Source: Cyclobacteriaceae bacterium (GTDB lineage: Bacteria > Bacteroidota > Bacteroidia > Cytophagales > Cyclobacteriaceae). From it: a DNA stretch of 9,254 nt. The notes below the pieces were generated by a model. That model was not told where the DNA came from, did no database searches, and saw only the letters and a list, made by a program, of their open reading frames with translations. The stretch covers positions 1 to 9,254 of the forward strand of contig JALOMN010000047.1 of assembly GCA_025455445.1 (NCBI GenBank). Direction: 5' to 3'. The position numbers and the translations under genes were made by a program. Shown in pieces: positions 5,423 to 9,254 of this stretch (positions within the stretch are counted from its first letter, which is position 1; each line of letters opens with the position of its first letter).

Positions 5423-7075
5423 CTAAGAAAGTAGCATTTCACGGGCACTTTCTTTGGCTTTTTCAGAAGGGGTGGCCCCACCAATCATTTGGGCAATTTC
5501 TTGAATTCGCTCTTCTTCCGATAGTTTTTTTATTGCAGTCATTGTTCGGGAGGCGCTATTATCTTTAAAAACATAGAAATGAGCATCGGCCCGGGAGGCG
5601 ATTTGTGGCAGGTGACTTATCGAAATCAGTTGGTGTCGCTGCGCCATTTCTTTCATCCGATTGCCCAGGCGAATGGCGATTTCACCAGATATTCCACTGT
5701 CAATCTCATCGAGTATCAACGTAGGCAATGCAGTTTTTTCAGCCATCACATATTTTATGCTAAACATCACCCGTGAAAATTCACCGCCCGAGGCTACTTG
5801 CGCGAGCGGTTTGGGTGATACTCCCTTATTTGCGCTAAATAAGATCTCAATGCTGTCTATTCCGGTAAGATTGGGTGATACAATAGTATGTCCAATTGCT
5901 AATTGCGCTTCGGCAATCCCTAATTCTTTCAGTAATGTAATCAGGTGACTGGATAGTGGATTAAAAATATTTTTACGCGATTCACTTAATCTTTTCGCAG
6001 TTTCCTGTAAGGCTTTTTCAAGTTCATCCCGGGTCTGTTTGGCGGAATTTACCAGGTGATCGAGGTTGAGTGTTTTATCTGCTTTTTGCTGAAGTTCATT
6101 TCTGAGTTCAATGAGTTCAGAAACTTGTTTTAGCCTGTGTTTTTGCAGCAACTGGTAAAGTAAGCCAAGGCGATCTTTGGTTTGTTCGGTCAATTCCGGA
6201 TCGAATTCTATTTTTTCTTCTTCTGTTTCAAGTTCCTGAAGAATATCATTCAATTCAATCCGGGCACTTTCATAACGTTGCAGCAAATGTTCATACGAAG
6301 AGGAATAAGTAGCTATCTGCTGAAACTGACCCCGGATGGTTGAAAGAATAGAACTTACTGAAAAGTCGGCCCGCCCTAACTGATCAATGATGGAGTGAAA
6401 ATGTGATTTAATTTCTTCTGCATGCTCCATGATTTTTAGGGAAGATTCTAATTGTTCGAGCTCACCTTCCTGCAGATTGGCTTTGCTTAATTCATCTAAC
6501 TGAAATTGTACAAAGTCAGATTCTTTTTTGAGTGTATCTGATTCTTTGAGCAATGCATCATACTTTGCCTGGGCATCTAAAAATTTCTTCCACACTTGCT
6601 GATAGTTATTTTTGAGTGCGGAGTTATCGGCATAAGAGTCAATTACATTTAGTTGAAATGATTTTGTTGCGAGTTCAAGCGTTTCATGTTGTGAATGAAT
6701 ATCCATCAACCGGCTTCCTATTTTCCGCATCACATCTAATGTAACAGGCGTATCGTTAATAAATGCGCGACTCTTTCCACCAGGACTTATTTCCCTTCGT
6801 AAGGTAGTAAGGTCACTGTAGTCTAAATTATCTTCATCAAAAAGTTCATTTAATTTATAGGCAGCAACATTAAACGTGGCTTCTGTGATACATTTCTCTT
6901 CTTCATTCCAAAGCGTTTTTGAGTCGGCACGATTACCAAGCAATAAGCCGATGGCTCCGAGCATGATTGATTTTCCGGCTCCGGTCTCTCCGGTAATTAC
7001 ATTTAAGTTTGCCGAAGGTGATAACTCCAGATGTTTGATCAGCGCATAATTTTTTATGATCAGGTGAGTTAGCAT
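5423..7075 (-). CDS. recN: DNA repair protein RecN
   Basis: SMC-like ATPase of 550 residues acting in double-strand-break repair, normal length for RecN. Walker A is GETGAGKS (29-36) following the family-typical N-terminus LIIKNYALIKHLEL. The ABC signature is ASGGEFSRVM (428-437). Walker B is LILDEIDSGISGE (453-465), and the switch His is in SISHLPQIA (His488). Between the head halves, residues ~150-370 are heptad-rich and should form the antiparallel coiled coil. The ATP head dimerises around ATP and helps hold broken DNA ends and sister chromatids together. All key residues are present and there is no frameshift. It is the last gene of the rpoZ-coaBC-DUF4835-recN cluster, 53 bp after the DUF4835 stop codon. 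That gap contains only a 6-bp hairpin (7094-7111) with no T-run, so readthrough from upstream is likely. No SOS box was recognised. Confidence 0.97.
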   Translation of the reverse strand: MLTHLIIKNYALIKHLELSPSANLNVITGETGAGKSIMLGAIGLLLGNRADSKTLWNEEEKCITEATFNVAAYKLNELFDEDNLDYSDLTTLRREISPGGKSRAFINDTPVTLDVMRKIGSRLMDIHSQHETLELATKSFQLNVIDSYADNSALKNNYQQVWKKFLDAQAKYDALLKESDTLKKESDFVQFQLDELSKANLQEGELEQLESSLKIMEHAEEIKSHFHSIIDQLGRADFSVSSILSTIRGQFQQIATYSSSYEHLLQRYESARIELNDILQELETEEEKIEFDPELTEQTKDRLGLLYQLLQKHRLKQVSELIELRNELQQKADKTLNLDHLVNSAKQTRDELEKALQETAKRLSESRKNIFNPLSSHLITLLKELGIAEAQLAIGHTIVSPNLTGIDSIEILFSANKGVSPKPLAQVASGGEFSRVMFSIKYVMAEKTALPTLILDEIDSGISGEIAIRLGNRMKEMAQRHQLISISHLPQIASRADAHFYVFKDNSASRTMTAIKKLSEEERIQEIAQMIGGATPSEKAKESAREMLLS

Positions 7076-7128
7076 CGGAGTCGGTTGGATTGGACTTCTA
7101 ATTTAAGAAGTACAGATTTAGAAATTAC

Positions 7129-8022
7129 TTAGTTAGAAATGATTTTTTGATAAATATTACGCTTGGGATCCAACGCAATCAATAAGTCATAAGCTTCTCT
7201 GCGCACGTTCAGGTTTCCCTCTGAAAATATGTTTACCAGTTCAGCTGCCTTGGTATCAAAAAATGAGATCATTAAAATTGAGTTCGGGTATATGTTCCAA
7301 ACCTTCTTTATATTTCTAAGGGTTTCTAAAATTATTTCCCTGCTTTTATCTGGGTCTTTATCAAATGTATCCAACGCGAGCCTGTGATATTTATAGGTGT
7401 TTTTGCGCAGATCTACCATTTGAGGATTATTGAGATTTTCTATCAGTGCGTAACGGTTGCGCGTACTGCCCAATGCGGCCCATCCTGAACGATTGCCAGC
7501 TTGCGCGTTGTTTACCACAATCAATGCTTTTTGAATATAGGTATTGCCGCCTAACTCACTAAATGAATCGTAATCCATACCCAACACGATGTAGGCATAA
7601 AAGGCAAGCATGGACGTAAGGTTTGCAATGTATGTATTGTCGTTATACTCAAGAGGAAGTGATTCAATATATTCAAACTCCCATTCGCGATCTGCAAAGT
7701 TCAGCAATACAGTTTCATAATTGCTGTTGTATACCGGGCGGGCAGCTGTAATTTGCGCATTGGCTGCGAAATTGCCAATAGAAGGCATTTTGGTGATGTT
7801 CAGAAAAAGTGTGCAATTTATTTTTTCCTGTGAGCCATACGAATCATTCGTCCATTTGCGGGTATTTAAAAAATTTGCAAAAGCACGTTCCATATCTTTA
7901 AATATGCCGCGGTCAGTTGTTTGAATCTGGTCGGCATTTACAGTAACCTTAAAATTCAATTCTTGTCCGTATGATGCTATGGAAATTGTGAAGAGTAGAA
8001 TGAAATACAAATACTTAAGCAT
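7129..8022 (-). CDS. Secreted DUF4835-family protein
   Basis: Exported protein of 297 residues, a Bacteroidota-specific family almost always found between coaBC and recN. A Sec signal peptide covers residues 1-19 (hydrophobic core LYFILLFTISIAS), with likely cleavage before QELNF. The mature part starts with the family-typical QELNFKVTVNADQIQTTDRGIF and includes the central segment LAFYAYIVLGMDYDSFSELGG and the C-terminal DAKAAE/DPKRN-like region (here DTKAAELVNIF, then LDPKRNIYQKI). It has no lipobox and no later transmembrane helix, so it is probably periplasmic or peripherally bound to the outer membrane. I recall members being labelled PorD in connection with type IX secretion, but I hold that link loosely and the sequence itself does not prove it. 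The start overlaps the end of coaBC by 8 bp, indicating translational coupling. Confidence 0.88.
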   Translation of the reverse strand: MLKYLYFILLFTISIASYGQELNFKVTVNADQIQTTDRGIFKDMERAFANFLNTRKWTNDSYGSQEKINCTLFLNITKMPSIGNFAANAQITAARPVYNSNYETVLLNFADREWEFEYIESLPLEYNDNTYIANLTSMLAFYAYIVLGMDYDSFSELGGNTYIQKALIVVNNAQAGNRSGWAALGSTRNRYALIENLNNPQMVDLRKNTYKYHRLALDTFDKDPDKSREIILETLRNIKKVWNIYPNSILMISFFDTKAAELVNIFSEGNLNVRREAYDLLIALDPKRNIYQKIISN

Positions 8023-9220
8023 GTGTGCTGGTAATTATTGCATTAACGATATCACGCGCAACTTCTTTTTTAGATCTCAAACTAAATTCAGTGGTTTCTC
8101 CTTTTTTGGATATCAGCGTTATTTTATTCGTATCATGCCCAAAACCAGCCCCTTTATCATTCAGTGAATTCAATACAATAAGGTCGAAGTTTTTGGAAGC
8201 CAGTTTTTTTATAGCATTTTCCTTTTCGTTCTCTGTTTCTAAGGCAAAGCCAACAATAAATTGAGTTTCCTTTTTTTGTTTACCCAGTTCGGCTGCGATG
8301 TCGCGTGTGCGAATCAGTTCGATACTTAGCGTGGTGTCAGTTTTTTTAATTTTTTGTTCAGCCTGGGTAGCAGGTTTGTAATCTGCAACGGCAGCGGCCA
8401 ACACAAAGATGTTTGTAGGGTCAAAATTTGAAATGCATGCCTGATACATTTCGTCAGCAGAATTTACCTTTATAATTTTAATCTTGGGATGACTCAATGT
8501 TAGCGTGGTTGGTCCTGAAACCAATACTACGTCAGCACCTTTATCAGCCAATTCTTCTGCAATGGCATAGCCCATTTTTCCGCTTGAGTTGTTACCAATA
8601 AAGCGCACCGGGTCTAGCGCCTCGTGAGTAGGTCCTGCAGTTACCAGCGCCTTCTTACCCTTCAGTACATTTGATTTTGTGAAATGTATCTTTATTTTTT
8701 CTACAATCTCATCTGGCTCCGCCATGCGTCCAGCGCCTATCAAGCCACTGGCAAGTTCACCAACACCAGGATGAATTATTTTATTGCCATAACTTTTAAG
8801 CGTTTGAATATTATTTTGTGTGGATGGATGCTCAAGCATATCCAAATCCATTGCAGGTGCAAACCACACCGGGCAGCGTGCAGAAAGATATACAGCCAAC
8901 AACAGATTATCACATGTTCCATGGGTCATCTTAGCAAGCGTGTTGGCGCTGGCTGGCGCTATCACAAACAAGTCAGCCCATAAACCTAACTCCACGTGGT
9001 TGTTCCAGGTGCCTGCGTTTTTTTCAGCGGTAAACTCTGTAAGTACAGGATTTTTTGAAAGTGTAGCCAGCGTAAGTGTCGTGATGAAATCATGCGCGGA
9101 ATGCGTCATGATTACTCTCACCTGTGCACCTTCTTTTACTAAGAGCCGAACTAAAAGTGCTGATTTATAAGCGGCAATACTACCGCTTACACCCAGCAAA
9201 ATCTTTTTTCCGGCCAGCAT
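8015..9220 (-). CDS. coaBC: Bifunctional phosphopantothenoylcysteine decarboxylase / phosphopantothenate-cysteine ligase
   Basis: Fusion enzyme of 401 residues (Dfp) catalysing two successive steps of coenzyme A synthesis: cysteine ligation to 4'-phosphopantothenate (CoaB) and FMN-dependent decarboxylation (CoaC). The CoaC half (1-~180) shows GVSGSIAAYK (10-19), the catalytic His75 in HVELGLWAD, PASANT (89-94), the PAMD element (122-125) and the substrate clamp GELASGLIGAGRM (154-166). The clamp has Ser159 where E. coli has Cys158. The CoaB half (~187-401) shows VTAGPTHEALDPVRFIGN (193-210), the nucleotide-contact NNSSGKMG (210-217), AAAVADYKP (275-283) and the KIKK motif (290-293). The ATG is supported by AAAGGAG nine bases upstream, inside the end of the preceding reading frame. 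It overlaps the DUF4835 gene by 8 bp and belongs to a housekeeping operon. Confidence 0.97.
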   Translation of the reverse strand: MLAGKKILLGVSGSIAAYKSALLVRLLVKEGAQVRVIMTHSAHDFITTLTLATLSKNPVLTEFTAEKNAGTWNNHVELGLWADLFVIAPASANTLAKMTHGTCDNLLLAVYLSARCPVWFAPAMDLDMLEHPSTQNNIQTLKSYGNKIIHPGVGELASGLIGAGRMAEPDEIVEKIKIHFTKSNVLKGKKALVTAGPTHEALDPVRFIGNNSSGKMGYAIAEELADKGADVVLVSGPTTLTLSHPKIKIIKVNSADEMYQACISNFDPTNIFVLAAAVADYKPATQAEQKIKKTDTTLSIELIRTRDIAAELGKQKKETQFIVGFALETENEKENAIKKLASKNFDLIVLNSLNDKGAGFGHDTNKITLISKKGETTEFSLRSKKEVARDIVNAIITSTHA

Positions 9221-9224
9221 ACAT

Positions 9225-9254
9225 TTATTCTCCTTTGTTTTCGGGTTCTAATTC
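9225..9254 (-). CDS. rpoZ: C-terminal tail of the upstream gene, probably RNA polymerase omega subunit
   Basis: Only the last nine codons are inside the window: ELEPENKGE followed by TAA (9227-9225). An acidic tail of this kind directly before coaBC fits the Bacteroidota omega-subunit gene, which normally precedes coaBC. The identity is inferred from gene order, because the visible residues are too few for homology. The stop codon lies 4 bp before the coaBC ATG. Confidence 0.5.
   Translation of the reverse strand, partial: ELEPENKGE
9230..9236 (-). promoter_or_regulatory. Shine-Dalgarno site of coaBC
   Basis: AAAGGAG on the minus strand, nine bases before the coaBC ATG and embedded in the last codons of the upstream gene. 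It is the clearest Shine-Dalgarno sequence in the window, where most genes have only A/T-rich leaders, and it selects the ATG at 9220 over the out-of-frame ATG at 9224. Confidence 0.7.

Noticed and set aside
7094..7111. Hairpin ACTTCT/AGAAGT between the DUF4835 gene and recN as a terminator
   Set aside because: Only six AT-rich pairs and no T-run; readthrough into recN is more likely.

Overview
The window looks like chromosomal DNA of a free-living Bacteroidota bacterium, probably of the Cytophagales or a related order. The right-hand gene order (a short tail that fits rpoZ, then coaBC, a DUF4835 gene and recN) is characteristic of that phylum. Other signs agree: an ECF sigma factor with a two-helix membrane anti-sigma protein, a DUF6249 membrane protein, a small glycine-poor RRM protein, A/T-rich leaders mostly without Shine-Dalgarno sequences, and a moderate AT bias. 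The taxon is inferred, not measured.

Layout. Positions 1-432 (+) hold the 3' part of a DUF2306-type membrane protein whose true start lies outside the window. It sits in DNA with a striking strand-asymmetric word bias that runs past its stop codon to about position 512. Positions 433-807 carry no convincing gene. Positions 2852-808 (-) form a compact three-gene operon: ECF sigma factor, membrane anti-sigma factor, TPR lipoprotein. A small three-helix membrane protein (3047-3394, +) diverges from it. The 194-bp divergent region carries two facing copies of the same ECF-type promoter (TGTAAC-N15-TGCGTC). This suggests that the sigma factor drives both its own operon and the membrane protein. 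Positions 4908-3445 (-) encode a DASS/SLC13-family carboxylate transporter with its own promoter, placed just after a strong terminator (5004-4974) that ends the RRM RNA-binding gene (5300-5037, -). Positions 9254-5423 (-) contain a housekeeping cluster: the last codons of a probable rpoZ, coaBC (coenzyme A synthesis), a secreted DUF4835 protein and recN (DNA repair).

Working together. The most self-contained system is the sigma/anti-sigma/TPR-lipoprotein/DUF6249 group. It looks like an envelope-facing regulatory module: the anti-sigma factor would hold the sigma factor at the inner membrane, and a lipoprotein and a small membrane protein would be co-regulated with it. The inducing signal cannot be read from the sequence. 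The remaining genes are ordinary housekeeping or transport functions. I found no RNA genes, CRISPR array, insertion sequence or phage genes.
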